Translations under genes and position numbers: made by a program | Shown here: positions 42,871 through 53,472 of the stretch, one piece after another | How the letters are laid out: every line of letters begins with the position of its first letter | Position numbering within the stretch: position 1 is the stretch's first letter | Assembly (NCBI RefSeq): GCF_900111445.1 | Contig: NZ_FOHE01000023.1 | Span: forward strand, 1 to 57,296 | Length of the DNA stretch: 57,296 bases | Reading direction: 5' to 3' | DNA from: Oceanobacillus limi | Lineage (GTDB): Bacteria > Bacillota > Bacilli > Bacillales > Amphibacillaceae | The notes under the pieces: model-generated | Told to the model about the DNA's origin: nothing | Databases searched by the model: none | Seen by the model: only the letters and a program-made list of their open reading frames with translations

Positions 42871-43374
42871 ATGAAAACTATGATTGATGCGAACAAATTA
42901 GATCTTGAAGAACGCGTTGTTGCTGTCAACCGTGTTGCAAAAGTTGTGAAAGGTGGACGTCGTTTCCGCTTCGCTGCTTTAGTAGTTGTTGGCGATAAAA
43001 ATGGTCACGTTGGATTTGGTACTGGTAAGGCACAGGAAGTACCAGATGCGATTAAAAAAGCAGTAGATGATGCAAAGAAAAACTTAATTGAAGTACCAAT
43101 TGTTGGAACTACAATTCCACACGAAATTCATGGGCAATTCGGTTCTGGTAACGTATTAATGAAACCAGCTACAGAGGGTACTGGAGTTATCTCAGGTGGA
43201 CCAGTTCGTGCGGTACTTGAATTAGCAGGTGTTGGTGATATCTTAACAAAATCACTTGGAGCAAACACACCAATTAACATGATTCGTGCAACAATTAATG
43301 GTTTAACAAACTTAAAGCGTGCAGAGGACGTAGCTAAACTACGTGGAAAGTCTGTAGAAGAACTGTTAGGATAA
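42871..43374 (+). CDS. rpsE: 30S ribosomal protein S5
   Basis: S5 contributes to decoding fidelity and mRNA unwinding. The 167 residues hold the conserved [16 protein letters not shown] and [20 protein letters not shown]. The wild-type VVKGGRR loop is the usual spectinomycin site. AAAGGAGGG lies 9 bases before ATG 42871. Confidence 0.98.
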   Translation: MKTMIDANKLDLEERVVAVNRVAKVVKGGRRFRFAALVVVGDKNGHVGFGTGKAQEVPDAIKKAVDDAKKNLIEVPIVGTTIPHEIHGQFGSGNVLMKPATEGTGVISGGPVRAVLELAGVGDILTKSLGANTPINMIRATINGLTNLKRAEDVAKLRGKSVEELLG

Positions 43375-43387
43375 GGAGGGAAACACT

Positions 43388-43570
43388 ATGTCTAAAAAAT
43401 TAGAAATCACCCTCACTCGCAGTGTTATTGGATCAAAAGATAAACAAATCAAAACGGTTCAGGCACTAGGATTAAAGAAAATTCGTCAAACGGTAGTTCT
43501 TGATGATACAGCTGCTATTCGCGGAATGGTAGACAAAGTATCACATCTAGTATCGGTTAAAGAAGTTTAA
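43388..43570 (+). CDS. rpmD: 50S ribosomal protein L30
   Basis: The 60-residue L30 includes [20 protein letters not shown] and [14 protein letters not shown]. It starts 13 bases after rpsE with AAGGAGGG. Confidence 0.96.
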   Translation: MSKKLEITLTRSVIGSKDKQIKTVQALGLKKIRQTVVLDDTAAIRGMVDKVSHLVSVKEV

Positions 43571-43601
43571 TAAATATTAAACGAAAAGAGGAGGTGCTCG
43601 C

Positions 43602-44042
43602 ATGAAACTTCATGAATTGAAGGCATCAGAAGGAACACGCAAAAATCGTAATCGTGTAGGTCGTGGAATGTCATCTGGTAACGGTAAAACATCAGGTAGA
43701 GGACATAAAGGACAAAACGCACGTTCAGGCGGAGGCACACGTCCAGGTTTCGAAGGTGGCCAAATGCCATTATTCCAACGTTTACCAAAGCGTGGGTTTA
43801 CCAACATTCACCGCAAAGAGTTTGCTATTGTTAACTTAGATGCACTAAATCGTTTTGAAGACGGCACAGAAATCACACCTGAGCTCTTACTTGAAGAAGG
43901 TGTCGTATCGAACCTAAAAGCTGGTTTAAAAGTACTTGGTAATGGTTCTGTCGAGAAAAAAGTAACAGTAAAAGCTCATAAGTTCTCTGCTTCAGCTAAA
44001 GAAGCTATCGAAGCAGCGGGCGGTAAAGTAGAGGTGATCTAA
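43602..44042 (+). CDS. rplO: 50S ribosomal protein L15
   Basis: The 146-residue L15 has the glycine- and arginine-rich N-terminal extension ([19 protein letters not shown]) and the C-terminal domain ending AAGGKVEVI. Its stop overlaps the secY start by one base (TAATG). Confidence 0.97.
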   Translation: MKLHELKASEGTRKNRNRVGRGMSSGNGKTSGRGHKGQNARSGGGTRPGFEGGQMPLFQRLPKRGFTNIHRKEFAIVNLDALNRFEDGTEITPELLLEEGVVSNLKAGLKVLGNGSVEKKVTVKAHKFSASAKEAIEAAGGKVEVI

Positions 44043-45331
44043 TGTTCCGTACAATCTCCAATTTTATGCGCGTAGGTGACATTAGACGGAAGCTGATATT
44101 TACATTGCTTATGTTAATTGTATTCCGTCTAGGCACATTTATTCCAGTGCCGTTCACAGATAAATCAGCAATCGATTTTATGAACCAACAAAATGTTTTT
44201 GGCTTTTTAAATACATTTGGTGGTGGGGCATTACAAAATTTCTCCATCTTTGCAATGGGGATTATGCCTTACATTACAGCATCGATTATCATGCAATTAT
44301 TACAGATGGATGTTGTACCAAAGTTTGCAGAGTGGAAAAAACAGGGTGAAATGGGCCGTAAAAAGCTTGCTCAAGTTACCCGATATGGTACAGTTGTTCT
44401 TGCATTTGTTCAGGCAATTGCTATGTCCATCGGGTTTAATGCGATGGCAAATGGTATGCTAATTGCAGATCCAGGTCCAGTTAAATTCCTAATCATTGCG
44501 CTCGTATTAACAAGTGGAACAACATTTTTAATGTGGTTAGGTGAACAAATTACTGCACATGGAGTTGGAAACGGAATTTCCATCTTAATTTTCGCAGGTA
44601 TCGTTGCGGCAGTACCAAATGGTGTACAACAATTATTTGCACAGTACTTCACGAACCCAGGTGATGAACTGTTCCTTAACATTGTAATTGTTGTGCTGAT
44701 TGCATTAGTTGTTATTGCGGTAACAGTTGGGGTTATCTTCATTCAACAAGCATTACGTAAAATTCCAATTCAATATGCTAAGAAACTCGTTAATCGTTCC
44801 CCAGTAGGCGGACACTCTACCCATTTACCGTTAAAAGTAAATGCTGCAGGAGTTATTCCGGTTATCTTTGCAATTGCATTTATTATTGCACCGAGGACGA
44901 TTGCGACATTCTTTGAAGGTAATGTAGCATCAACTATCGAAATGATTTTTGACTATACACAGCCTGCTGGTATGGTGATCTATGTAGCGCTTATCATTGC
45001 GTTTACGTATTTCTATACATTTGTTCAGGTTAACCCCGAACAAATGGCTGAAAACTTACAAAAACAAGGTGGATATATACCGGGAATTCGTCCTGGTAAG
45101 AATACAGAAACGTATTTAACTCGCGTTATGTATCGTTTAACATTTGTAGGCTCTATCTTTTTAGCAGCCGTGTCTGTACTACCTATTCTACTAGGTGGTC
45201 TTGCAAATCTACCTCAAGCAGTACAAATCGGTGGCACAAGTTTACTAATCGTTGTTGGTGTAGCGTTACAAACAATGAAACAACTTGAAAGTCAGTTAGT
45301 GAAGCGACACTACAAAGGATTTATTAAATAA
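44042..45331 (+). CDS. secY: Preprotein translocase channel SecY
   Basis: SecY forms the protein-conducting channel with SecE (17178-17345) and SecG. The 429-residue protein has ten predicted membrane helices. Conserved blocks include the first helix FRLGTFIPVPF, the plug region NVFGFLNTFGGGALQNFSIF and the cytosolic loop VNPEQMAENLQKQGGYIPGI that binds SecA or the ribosome. It is translationally coupled to rplO. Confidence 0.98.
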   Translation: MFRTISNFMRVGDIRRKLIFTLLMLIVFRLGTFIPVPFTDKSAIDFMNQQNVFGFLNTFGGGALQNFSIFAMGIMPYITASIIMQLLQMDVVPKFAEWKKQGEMGRKKLAQVTRYGTVVLAFVQAIAMSIGFNAMANGMLIADPGPVKFLIIALVLTSGTTFLMWLGEQITAHGVGNGISILIFAGIVAAVPNGVQQLFAQYFTNPGDELFLNIVIVVLIALVVIAVTVGVIFIQQALRKIPIQYAKKLVNRSPVGGHSTHLPLKVNAAGVIPVIFAIAFIIAPRTIATFFEGNVASTIEMIFDYTQPAGMVIYVALIIAFTYFYTFVQVNPEQMAENLQKQGGYIPGIRPGKNTETYLTRVMYRLTFVGSIFLAAVSVLPILLGGLANLPQAVQIGGTSLLIVVGVALQTMKQLESQLVKRHYKGFIK

Positions 45332-46009
<678 letters not shown>

Positions 46010-46132
46010 GCAATTAACTGTATGGCCAACACGAATAGATGAGTTTCTATTTGTATAAGGATATTATGTATTGTATGCAAGTGAGAAGCTTGCTACGTAA
46101 CGTGACGCATGGTGGTTTGAGAATATATGAGG

Positions 46133-46152
46133 CCTTATATTGCGATATAAGG
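46133..46152 (+). repeat. Short hairpin in the adk to KOW-gene spacer
   Basis: CCTTATAT (46133-46140) and ATATAAGG (46145-46152) pair perfectly around TGCG. It lies in the 172-base spacer where map is found in relatives. No terminator tail is seen. Confidence 0.5.
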
Positions 46153-46181
46153 TAAATATACCTAAGTGAAGGTGATCGTTG

Positions 46182-46517
46182 TTGAGCGAAGATGATTCGA
46201 TTCCACGAATAGGTCAAGTTGTTCGTATTATGCAAGGGCGAGAAGCGGGGCAATATATGGTCGTCATCCAAGTGATCGACGATCGGTATGTCTTGCTAGC
46301 AGATGGGGAAAAACGTAAATATGATCGACCAAAGAAAAAGAATTTACATCATATTGAAGTTATGGATTTTACTTCTCCGGAAGTCCAAAACAGCCTTCTA
46401 GAAACTGGTCGTGTCACAAATGGGAAATTACGATTTGCCTTAACAAAATTTGTAGGTGAGATTGTGACTGATTTGAAGAAGGGAGATCAACACGATGGCG
46501 AAAGACGATGTAATTGA
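46182..46517 (+). CDS. KOW-domain RNA-binding protein (YbzG/L14e type)
   Basis: This 111-residue protein has an N-terminal KOW motif ([20 protein letters not shown]) like the small KOW protein encoded before infA in Bacillus. It probably binds RNA or the ribosome; its exact role is not established. TTG 46182 is preferred over TTG 46179 because GAAGGTGAT lies closer to ideal distance. The 3' end overlaps infA by 23 bases in another frame, so the last residues (HDGERRCN) are shaped by the infA start. Confidence 0.8.
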   Translation: MSEDDSIPRIGQVVRIMQGREAGQYMVVIQVIDDRYVLLADGEKRKYDRPKKKNLHHIEVMDFTSPEVQNSLLETGRVTNGKLRFALTKFVGEIVTDLKKGDQHDGERRCN

Positions 46518-46713
46518 AGTGGAAGGAACGGTAACGGAAACATTGCCAAATGCAATGTTTAATGTAGAGCTTGAAAACGGCCATACGGTCTTAGCACATG
46601 TTTCAGGTAAGATCCGTATGCATTTCATCCGTATATTACCAGGTGATAAAGTAACGGTAGAACTCTCTCCGTATGATTTAACAAGAGGACGAATCACGTA
46701 CCGTTATAAATAA
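46495..46713 (+). CDS. infA: Translation initiation factor IF-1
   Basis: IF-1 occupies the A site during initiation. The 72-residue OB-fold protein begins [20 protein letters not shown] and ends [16 protein letters not shown], identical in form to Bacillus IF-1. AAGGGAG lies before ATG 46495 inside the KOW gene. Confidence 0.98.
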   Translation: MAKDDVIEVEGTVTETLPNAMFNVELENGHTVLAHVSGKIRMHFIRILPGDKVTVELSPYDLTRGRITYRYK

Positions 46714-46730
46714 AGCGAGCTCCGATATAA

Positions 46731-46859
<129 letters not shown>

Positions 46860-46884
46860 ATAATAAGGAGGTGCATCTACAGAT

Positions 46885-47250
46885 ATGGCACGTATTGCAG
46901 GTATTGATATTCCACGTGATAAACGTGTAGTAATTTCATTAACTTATATTTATGGAGTTGGAAAAACAACTGCACAGAACATCCTTAAAGAAGCAGGCGT
47001 TTCAGAAGACACACGAGTTCGCGATCTTACTGAGGATGAATTAAGTAAGATTCGTCAAGCTGTTGAAGCATATACAATCGAGGGAGACCTTCGTCGTGAA
47101 GTTTCTCTTAACATCAAGCGTTTGATTGAAATTGGATCCTATAGAGGACTTCGTCATCGTCGCGGCTTACCAGTTCGCGGACAAAAAACGAAGAACAATT
47201 CTCGTACTCGTAAAGGTCCACGTCGTACAATCGCTAACAAGAAAAAATAA
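46885..47250 (+). CDS. rpsM: 30S ribosomal protein S13
   Basis: S13 bridges the 30S head to the 50S subunit. The 121-residue protein begins [20 protein letters not shown] and includes [29 protein letters not shown] precedes it. Confidence 0.98.
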   Translation: MARIAGIDIPRDKRVVISLTYIYGVGKTTAQNILKEAGVSEDTRVRDLTEDELSKIRQAVEAYTIEGDLRREVSLNIKRLIEIGSYRGLRHRRGLPVRGQKTKNNSRTRKGPRRTIANKKK

Positions 47251-47272
47251 CAAAAAGGAGGTAAGCTAATTC

Positions 47273-47662
47273 ATGGCACGTAAACAAAATACACGTAAGC
47301 GTCGTGTGAAAAAGAATATTGAAACAGGTGTTGCACATATTCGTTCAACTTTCAATAATACTATTGTTACGATTACAGATGTGCAAGGGAATGTTATTGG
47401 CTGGAGCTCAGCTGGAGCTTTAGGCTTTAAAGGTTCTCGTAAATCAACACCTTTTGCTGCACAAATGGCTGCTGAAACTGCAGCTAAAACAGCAGTTGAT
47501 AATGGTATGAAAACTCTAGAAGTTACAGTTAAAGGTCCTGGAGCTGGTCGTGAAGCAGCAATTCGTTCACTTCAAGCAGCTGGTTTAGAAGTTACAGCTA
47601 TTAAAGATGTAACACCAGTACCTCATAACGGTTGTCGCCCACCAAAACGTCGTCGTGTTTAA
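47273..47662 (+). CDS. rpsK: 30S ribosomal protein S11
   Basis: S11 forms the 30S platform near the E site. The 129 residues include [20 protein letters not shown] and the C-terminal [25 protein letters not shown] precedes ATG 47273. A 285-base leader region follows. Confidence 0.98.
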   Translation: MARKQNTRKRRVKKNIETGVAHIRSTFNNTIVTITDVQGNVIGWSSAGALGFKGSRKSTPFAAQMAAETAAKTAVDNGMKTLEVTVKGPGAGREAAIRSLQAAGLEVTAIKDVTPVPHNGCRPPKRRRV

Positions 47663-47679
47663 TTTTTAGCGTATATAAT

Positions 47680-47708
47680 TTGTCACCCTGTCAATAATGG
47701 GTTATGAT
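47680..47708 (+). promoter_or_regulatory. Possible sigma-A promoter of rpoA-rplQ
   Basis: TTGTCA (47680-47685), a 17-base spacer and TATGAT (47703-47708). It would give rpoA a leader of about 230 bases. Confidence 0.6.
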
Positions 47709-47747
47709 GGCTAAAAGTATATAAAAAAGAAGTTTTTGACAAATTTC

Positions 47748-47914
47748 AGGAGGATTTCTTCGAATTGTAATTTACCTAAGGTTTGATTTTAAATTACAAT
47801 AACGTGAAAGTCTCAATATACAACATCGCATAGACAAAAGTACGATAAACTTTAGGTAGCGCAGAAACGCCAACTGCCTATTTGGGGAATTTCGGTTAGA
47901 CTGAAGTCTAACCG
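47748..47914 (+). promoter_or_regulatory. Structured leader of rpoA
   Basis: Three hairpins occur in order: ATTGTAATTTA (47764-47774) with its exact complement (47790-47800); TAGGTAG/CTGCCTA near 47855-47882 with an inner GCG/CGC pair; and CGGTTAGACT (47893-47902) with its exact complement (47905-47914). An orphan AGGAGG (47748-47753) lies before the first stem with no usable start codon except TTG directly followed by TAA. No known family is recognised and no terminator tail is seen. Confidence 0.5.
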
Positions 47915-47947
47915 GGGTTTCGACGTTTTTAAGGAGGGTTTTATGGA

Positions 47948-48892
47948 ATGATCGAAATAGAAAAGCCAAAAATTGAAACGGTAGAAATTAGCGAAGATGC
48001 TACGTTTGGAAAATTTGTAGTAGAACCGTTAGAACGTGGTTATGGTACTACTCTTGGTAACTCCTTGCGTCGTATCCTACTATCCTCACTTCCAGGTGCT
48101 GCTGTTACATCAGTTCAAATTGATGGAGCGTTACACGAATTTTCAACAATAGAAGGTGTCGTTGAGGATGTTACGACTATCGTCTTGAATTTGAAAAAGC
48201 TAGCTCTTAAAATTTATTCTGATGAAGCAAAGACATTAGAAATTGATGTGCAAGGAGAGGGAAAAGTCACTGCTGCTGATTTAACTTATGATAGTGATGT
48301 AGAAGTACTTAACCCAGACCTACCTATTGCAACCCTAAATAGCAAAGGTAACTTGCATATGAAAATCACCGCAGAGCGTGGTCGGGGCTATCGTCCAGCT
48401 GAAGAGAATAAACAAGAGGATCAACCGATTGGCGTCATTCCAGTTGATTCGATCTTTACACCAGTATCACGTGTAACGTACCAAGTAGAGAATACTCGTG
48501 TAGGACAAAGCGCAAACTTTGACAAATTGACTTTGGATGTTTGGACAGACGGAAGTATTCGCCCTGAAGAAGCAGTTTCTTTAGGTTCTAAGGTTTATAT
48601 GGAACATTTAAATATTTTCGTAGGACTAACAGACGAAGCTCAAAATGTTGAAATTATGGTCGAGAAAGAAGAAGACCAGAAAGAAAAAGTAATGGAAATG
48701 ACAATTGAGGAATTAGATCTTTCTGTAAGATCTTATAATTGTCTAAAACGTGCTGGCATAAATACAGTTCAAGAGCTTTCAAATAAATCAGAAGAAGATA
48801 TGATGAAAGTACGTAATTTAGGCCGTAAATCACTAGAAGAAGTAAAAGTAAAACTAGAGGATCTTGGCTTAGGCTTACGTAAAGATGACTGA
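47948..48892 (+). CDS. rpoA: DNA-directed RNA polymerase subunit alpha
   Basis: Alpha dimerises to start polymerase assembly, and its C-terminal domain binds UP elements and activators. The 314 residues show the N-terminal domain ([20 protein letters not shown]), a linker around 228-245 and the C-terminal domain ([20 protein letters not shown], then [12 protein letters not shown]). AAGGAGGG lies 9 bases before ATG 47948. Confidence 0.98.
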   Translation: MIEIEKPKIETVEISEDATFGKFVVEPLERGYGTTLGNSLRRILLSSLPGAAVTSVQIDGALHEFSTIEGVVEDVTTIVLNLKKLALKIYSDEAKTLEIDVQGEGKVTAADLTYDSDVEVLNPDLPIATLNSKGNLHMKITAERGRGYRPAEENKQEDQPIGVIPVDSIFTPVSRVTYQVENTRVGQSANFDKLTLDVWTDGSIRPEEAVSLGSKVYMEHLNIFVGLTDEAQNVEIMVEKEEDQKEKVMEMTIEELDLSVRSYNCLKRAGINTVQELSNKSEEDMMKVRNLGRKSLEEVKVKLEDLGLGLRKDD

Positions 48893-48940
48893 TAATAGGT
48901 ACAGACACCTTTAGATTCACGAGAAAGGGAGGGATAGTCC

Positions 48941-49294
48941 ATGGCTAGAAAGTTAGGACGTACAACAGACCAACGACTAGCTCTACTTCGCAACCTTGCA
49001 TCTGATTTGATTATTCATGAACGGATCGAAACAACAGAAGCAAAAGCGAAAGAGTTAAAGTCAGTTGTTGAAAAAATGATTACGCTAGGTAAACGTGGTG
49101 ATCTTCATGCACGTCGTCAAGCTGCAGCGTTCTTATATGAAAAAGAAGCTAATGAAGAAGATACTGTACTTCAAAAGCTTTTTAATGATGTTGCGAAGCG
49201 CTATGAAGACAGACAAGGTGGTTATACACGTGTTCTAAAACTTGGTGAGCGCCAAGGTGATGGAGCGAAGATGGCAATCATTGAATTAGTTTAA
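48941..49294 (+). CDS. rplQ: 50S ribosomal protein L17
   Basis: L17 is at the tunnel exit region. The 117 residues begin [20 protein letters not shown] and end [12 protein letters not shown]. It is the last gene of the S10-spc-alpha cluster and is followed by a terminator. Confidence 0.97.
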   Translation: MARKLGRTTDQRLALLRNLASDLIIHERIETTEAKAKELKSVVEKMITLGKRGDLHARRQAAAFLYEKEANEEDTVLQKLFNDVAKRYEDRQGGYTRVLKLGERQGDGAKMAIIELV

Positions 49295-49310
49295 TGAGAC
49301 CATATGCGTT

Positions 49311-49360
49311 AAGGGGCAGGACTGAATCTCTTCCACGAGGTGAATCCCAGCCCTTTTTTT
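49311..49360 (+). terminator. Terminator of the S10-spc-alpha cluster
   Basis: AAGGGGCAGG at 49311-49320 pairs imperfectly with CCCAGCCCTT (49346-49355) and is followed by a run of T to 49360. Confidence 0.8.
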
Positions 49361-49474
49361 GTTATATATTTCTTTAGACATTGCTTTTTGCTATTTACCT
49401 AATATGTGACGTAACAGCAACGTTGCTTCTGTTGCAGGCAGTCGCTTTCCGCTGTTCGTGGGTACGGATTCAGT

Positions 49475-49532
49475 CATTTAGCGGAAAGAGGTTCCACTTC
49501 GTTTTTGAGAGGATCGTGGTTCCGTTAAATGA
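49475..49532. repeat. Palindromic repeat, copy A
   Basis: CATTTAGCGGAA (49475-49486) pairs with TTCCGTTAAATG (49520-49531) at 12 positions with one G-U. Copy B at 49667 is similar over about 57 bases in the same orientation, so this is a small repeat family. Confidence 0.7.
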
Positions 49533-49562
49533 TAGAAAAGCCGTCCAAACAAGGCATATGAT

Positions 49563-49581
49563 GATCCTCATTCCGCTATTA
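49563..49581. repeat. Inverted partial copy of the palindromic repeat
   Basis: GATCCTCATTCCGCTA (49563-49578) is the exact reverse complement of TAGCGGAATGAGGATC in copy B (49671-49686). Confidence 0.7.
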
Positions 49582-49666
49582 GACATAATACAGTAAAAAT
49601 TGTACTGGAAAAAGGAAAATAAAGGAACGAGGAACCGAAACCATGCTCTAGACGAGTTATTTCGAC

Positions 49667-49723
49667 CATTTAGCGGAATGAGGATCCACATCGCTTTGAT
49701 GAGGTCGTGGTTCGGTTAATTGG
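49667..49723. repeat. Palindromic repeat, copy B
   Basis: The copy starts CATTTAGCGGAATGAGG and ends GTTCGGTTAATTGG; its arms pair less well than those of copy A. It aligns with copy A over its full length with scattered changes and a one-base gap. Confidence 0.7.
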
Positions 49724-49857
49724 CCAGATAAGTCATGTTGCCCTACTGACGGATTATGTATTCCACCATCAACTAAATACTAGAACCAGTTACATAGCAT
49801 CATAATATATCAACTACGAACTAAGATTCTTCTGAAGTATAAATATATTCCACATAG

Positions 49858-49886
49858 TTAACATTACTCGCAAATAGTTGTACAAT
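49858..49886 (+). promoter_or_regulatory. Promoter of ecfA1-ecfA2-ecfT-truA
   Basis: TTAACA (49858-49863), a 17-base spacer and TACAAT (49881-49886), about 60 bases before ecfA1. Confidence 0.65.
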
Positions 49887-49948
49887 TATAACGTGAAATA
49901 TACTTACAAATAACTCAGGGTTAGCCGAGCAGTAGAGGAGGAATATCA

Positions 49949-50788
49949 TTGAGAGAGAAATTAATAGAGTTTAGAAACGTATCGTTTCGATATGGAGAAG
50001 AGGAACCTTGGGTTTTGAAAGATTGCTCATTTTCTATTTACAAGGATGAATGGGTAGCTATTATTGGACATAATGGATCAGGAAAATCGACAATCGCAAA
50101 GCTGATGAATGGATTATTATTTCCGCAAGAAGGGGAAATATACATAAGTGGTAAAATCGTTAATCAAGAGACGATTTGGGAAGTTCGTAAAGAAGTAGGA
50201 ATGGTATTTCAAAATCCAGACAACCAGTTTGTAGGCACAACTGTTCAGGATGATGTGGCCTTTGGCATGGAGAATAGGGGTATACCTAGAGAAGATATGA
50301 TAAAGCGTATTGATACTTCTCTAACAGCGGTTGGAATGAATGATTACCGTTTAACAGAACCACATCGATTATCGGGTGGACAAAAACAACGTGTGGCAAT
50401 TGCTGGTGTATTAGCTATTTCTCCTCGGGTTTTAATTTTGGACGAAGCTACAGCTATGCTTGATCCAAAAGGTAGAATGGAAATCATGAATACCGTCTCT
50501 AATGTTCAGGAAATGAATCAAATTTCATTAATTACGATTACCCACGACCTAAGAGAGGTTGTTCAAGCAGAACGGGTTATTGTGATGAATGAAGGTGTCA
50601 TATGGGATGAGGCTAATCCAAGGGAGATATTTGCTAAAAAGGATAAATTAAGGGAAATAGGGCTTGATGTACCATTTATTGCGCTTTTGGCAGAGGAATT
50701 AAAGAAAAAAGGTATTTCAATGAAAAATGAACCATTAAATCATAATGAATTACTGGAGGACTTATGGACATTACATTCAACAATGTAA
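49949..50788 (+). CDS. ecfA1: Energy-coupling factor transporter ATPase EcfA1
   Basis: EcfA1 is one of two ATPases that power uptake of vitamins and trace metals by group II ECF transporters, in which several substrate-binding S proteins share one energising module. The 279-residue protein has Walker [10 protein letters not shown] at 40-48, signature [13 protein letters not shown], and Walker [16 protein letters not shown] 49949 is the start, with AGAGGAGGA upstream. The 3' end overlaps ecfA2 by 25 bases. Confidence 0.95.
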   Translation: MREKLIEFRNVSFRYGEEEPWVLKDCSFSIYKDEWVAIIGHNGSGKSTIAKLMNGLLFPQEGEIYISGKIVNQETIWEVRKEVGMVFQNPDNQFVGTTVQDDVAFGMENRGIPREDMIKRIDTSLTAVGMNDYRLTEPHRLSGGQKQRVAIAGVLAISPRVLILDEATAMLDPKGRMEIMNTVSNVQEMNQISLITITHDLREVVQAERVIVMNEGVIWDEANPREIFAKKDKLREIGLDVPFIALLAEELKKKGISMKNEPLNHNELLEDLWTLHSTM

Positions 50789-51636
50789 ACTATATTTATC
50801 AAGAAAACTCTCCCTTCGCACACAAAGCTCTAGAAAACCTATCCTTTCATATCCCTTCAGGTTCATTTGTAGCAATTGTTGGGCACACAGGATCTGGTAA
50901 GTCAACATTAATTCAGCATTTAAATGGTTTGATAAGACCGACTAAGGGGGAAGTTCGAATTGGTGATTATCGACTTACACATGCTGATAAACCAAAAAAC
51001 TTGAAGGAGCTCCGTAGTCGAGTAGGTGTGGTTTTTCAATATCCAGAACATCAATTGTTTGATGAGACGGTTGAAAAAGATATTTCGTTTGGTCCCAAAA
51101 ACTTTGGTGTAATGGATCGAGAAATTAGGAAGCGGATTCAAGAGGTTATTCCTGCTGTCGGTCTTTCCGAGGAGCTATTAGAACGGTCACCTTTTGAGCT
51201 AAGTGGAGGACAAATGCGCCGTGTTGCTATCGCAGGGGTTTTAGCTGTAAAACCTGAAATATTAGTGTTAGATGAACCTACTGCTGGTTTAGATCCCCGT
51301 GGTCAAAAGGAAATCATGGAGATGTTTTATAGTCTTCATCAAGAGGAACAATTAACAACTGTTCTTGTTACCCACAGTATGGAAGATGCCGTTAAATATG
51401 CGGACCAAGTGATTATTTTAAATAAAGGAAGCAAATATATGGAAGGTAAGCCAGAGGATGTTTTTACGCAACAAGAGGCTTTAAATAAGGTTCAGTTAGA
51501 TGTACCAGAAATGATCGAGTTCCTTTACGCATTTGAGCAGAGGTTTGGAAAAGCAATACCATTTAAACGGCAATCGATCGAGCAGCTAGCAGATCAAGTT
51601 TACCAGTCTCTAAAGGAGGCTGGAGTAGATGAATAA
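50764..51636 (+). CDS. ecfA2: Energy-coupling factor transporter ATPase EcfA2
   Basis: The partner of EcfA1, 290 residues. Walker [10 protein letters not shown] is at 40-48, the signature is [13 protein letters not shown] and Walker [14 protein letters not shown]. The ribosome binding site TGGAGGA lies within ecfA1, and the end overlaps ecfT by eight bases, so the three subunits are translationally coupled. Confidence 0.95.
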   Translation: MDITFNNVNYIYQENSPFAHKALENLSFHIPSGSFVAIVGHTGSGKSTLIQHLNGLIRPTKGEVRIGDYRLTHADKPKNLKELRSRVGVVFQYPEHQLFDETVEKDISFGPKNFGVMDREIRKRIQEVIPAVGLSEELLERSPFELSGGQMRRVAIAGVLAVKPEILVLDEPTAGLDPRGQKEIMEMFYSLHQEEQLTTVLVTHSMEDAVKYADQVIILNKGSKYMEGKPEDVFTQQEALNKVQLDVPEMIEFLYAFEQRFGKAIPFKRQSIEQLADQVYQSLKEAGVDE

Positions 51637-52429
51637 TTCCTTAATTATTGGTCAGTATGTACCAGGCAATTCAATTATACATCGTCTAGACCCACGTACA
51701 AAGATAACGATCATATTTTCTTTCGTGATCTTTGTCTTTTTTGCAAATTCGGTGCCAAGTTATGGAATACTGACATTGTTTGCGATTATAACCACCTTAG
51801 TAACTCGAATTCCGTTGCGTTACATTTTAAAAGGCTTAACACCAGTTTGGTTTTTAATTGTATTTACATTTATATTACACATATTTGTAACGAAGGAAGG
51901 TTCCGTATTATTTGAGGTTTTAACACTCGAAATCTATTCTGGTGGTGTCATCCAAGGGTTAGCCATTTCGTTGCGTTTTTTCTTGCTAATTTTAATTACA
52001 TCGTTATTAACGCTAACGACAACTCCCATTGAAATAACAGATGCTATTGAAGATATGCTTTATCCATTAAATAAAGTGAAATTTCCTGTACATGAATTAG
52101 CATTAATGATGTCCATTTCATTGCGGTTTATTCCTACATTGATGCAGGAGACAGAAAAGATTTCAAAGGCTCAGGCATCTCGTGGTGTGGACTTTAGGAC
52201 AGGCCCTTTTAAGGAACGGATTAAAGCAGTTGTTCCTTTACTGGTTCCACTGTTTGTTAGTGCCTTTAAACGTGCTGAGGAACTTGCGATGGCGATGGAA
52301 GCAAGGGGATATCAGGGCGGAGAAGGAAGGTCAAAGCTACGTCAGTTAAAGATTGAAACAAGAGATGTATTTGTTTATATATTATTTACTTGTGTTATTA
52401 TTGGATTATTTTTAACGAGAACCTATTAA
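51629..52429 (+). CDS. ecfT: Energy-coupling factor transmembrane protein EcfT
   Basis: EcfT joins the two ATPases to the S component. The 266-residue protein has about five to six membrane segments. The cytosolic coupling helices carry the paired Ala-Arg-Gly motifs QASRGVDFR and MEARGYQGG, which contact the ATPases. AAAGGAGG lies inside ecfA2. No S component is in the window, as expected for a shared module. Confidence 0.95.
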   Translation: MNNSLIIGQYVPGNSIIHRLDPRTKITIIFSFVIFVFFANSVPSYGILTLFAIITTLVTRIPLRYILKGLTPVWFLIVFTFILHIFVTKEGSVLFEVLTLEIYSGGVIQGLAISLRFFLLILITSLLTLTTTPIEITDAIEDMLYPLNKVKFPVHELALMMSISLRFIPTLMQETEKISKAQASRGVDFRTGPFKERIKAVVPLLVPLFVSAFKRAEELAMAMEARGYQGGEGRSKLRQLKIETRDVFVYILFTCVIIGLFLTRTY

Positions 52430-52450
52430 TAGATAGAAAGGCTGGATCAG

Positions 52451-53212
52451 ATGCGAAAAATAAAATGTGTGTTGAGCTACGATGGTACCAACTTCTCAGG
52501 GTATCAAATCCAGCCTAAAAAGCGTACCATTCAAGGCGAGTTAGAAAAAGCTTTATATAAAATTCATAAAGGAAGACCAATACGTGTCCATGCTTCTGGG
52601 AGAACAGATACTGGTGTCCATGCTCAAGGGCAAACGATTCATTTTGAAACAGATTATCAACTTTCAAATTATAATTGGAAGAAGGCCATGAATACACTCC
52701 TACCAGATGATATCTATATAAAAGATGTAATAGAAGCTCCTGACAGATTTCATTCTCGTTATGATGTGATTGAGAAGGAGTACCATTATTACATTTGGAA
52801 CACAAAAGAAACAGATGTATTCAAGCGAAATTATGCCTACCTATTTCCATATCCTTTAGATATAAAAGCTATGCAAGAAGCGTGTAGATACTTTGAAGGA
52901 TTACATGACTTTACAACTTTTTCTTCAGCAAAGGCTACTGTAAGGGGAAGTAAAAATCGTAACTTATATGAAGTCACTTGTAACAAAAATGGTCATGAAA
53001 TAGAGTTCATATTTCGAGGAAGTGGTTTTTTATATAATATGGTTCGTATTATCGTAGGTACATTACTAGATGTCGGTCAAGGGAAACTTGAACCAAGTGC
53101 AATACAAGATCTATTAGAGAGTAAAGACCGTAGACTTGTAGGGGAAACTGTTCCGCCCCAAGGATTATATTTATGGCAAGTGAAGTATGAAGACAAAGAT
53201 TCTAGTGAATGA
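52451..53212 (+). CDS. truA: tRNA pseudouridine synthase TruA
   Basis: TruA makes pseudouridine at positions 38-40 of tRNA anticodon stems. The 253-residue protein has the catalytic Asp53 in SGRTDTGVHA and conserved YDGTNFSGYQIQP near the start. It lies between ecfT and rplM, as in Bacillus. Confidence 0.96.
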   Translation: MRKIKCVLSYDGTNFSGYQIQPKKRTIQGELEKALYKIHKGRPIRVHASGRTDTGVHAQGQTIHFETDYQLSNYNWKKAMNTLLPDDIYIKDVIEAPDRFHSRYDVIEKEYHYYIWNTKETDVFKRNYAYLFPYPLDIKAMQEACRYFEGLHDFTTFSSAKATVRGSKNRNLYEVTCNKNGHEIEFIFRGSGFLYNMVRIIVGTLLDVGQGKLEPSAIQDLLESKDRRLVGETVPPQGLYLWQVKYEDKDSSE

Positions 53213-53226
53213 TGGAAATAAGAATC

Positions 53227-53240
53227 ATTTCCCGGGAAAT
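53227..53240. repeat. Perfect palindrome after truA
   Basis: ATTTCCCGGGAAAT, 14 bases, directly after truA. There is no T run, so it is not a typical terminator. Confidence 0.4.
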
Positions 53241-53325
53241 GTCGACAATATATTTTCTAGTTATGTCGAATCATAAAAGCATATCAAATTTAATCGCTAG
53301 GTTTTGATAAAGTAATCGGGACCCC

Positions 53326-53355
53326 TTGACATTTCCCCCTATAATGATGTATTAT
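53326..53355 (+). promoter_or_regulatory. Sigma-A promoter of rplM-rpsI
   Basis: A consensus TTGACA (53326-53331), an 18-base spacer and TATTAT (53350-53355). Confidence 0.75.
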
Positions 53356-53365
53356 GATCTATGGC

Positions 53366-53430
53366 ATTTTATTTCTAAAACCGCGATTAGCCCCGGAACT
53401 AATTGTGTTGAAGATATAGGAATAACGAAT
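53366..53430 (+). promoter_or_regulatory. Probable L13 leader of rplM-rpsI
   Basis: The transcript between the promoter and rplM holds ACCGCGATTAGCCCCGGAAC near 53380-53399, which by position and content is likely the ribosomal L13 autoregulatory leader known in Firmicutes. The structure was not folded, so the boundaries are approximate. Confidence 0.45.
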
Positions 53431-53472
53431 TAATTTTAAAAATGATTTATGAATAATGGAGGGAAACCAATC

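Larger units (their letters stand above)
49361..49857. other. Noncoding spacer with palindromic repeats, rplQ to ecfA1
   Basis: No gene can be supported between rplQ and ecfA1 (654 bases in all). The middle part is filled with imperfect palindromes described in the repeat entries. The two 71-73 codon frames here are by-products of these repeats. Confidence 0.6.

Noticed and set aside
47748-47768. Leader peptide after the orphan AGGAGG in the rpoA leader
   Set aside because: The only TTG at usable distance is followed directly by TAA; a frame starting at ATT would need a very rare start codon.
49381-49691. 71- and 73-codon frames in the rplQ-ecfA1 spacer
   Set aside because: Both are created by the palindromic repeats and have no start signals.
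49475-49723. CRISPR array
   Set aside because: Only two full copies that are palindromic and diverged, with no regular spacers and no cas genes.
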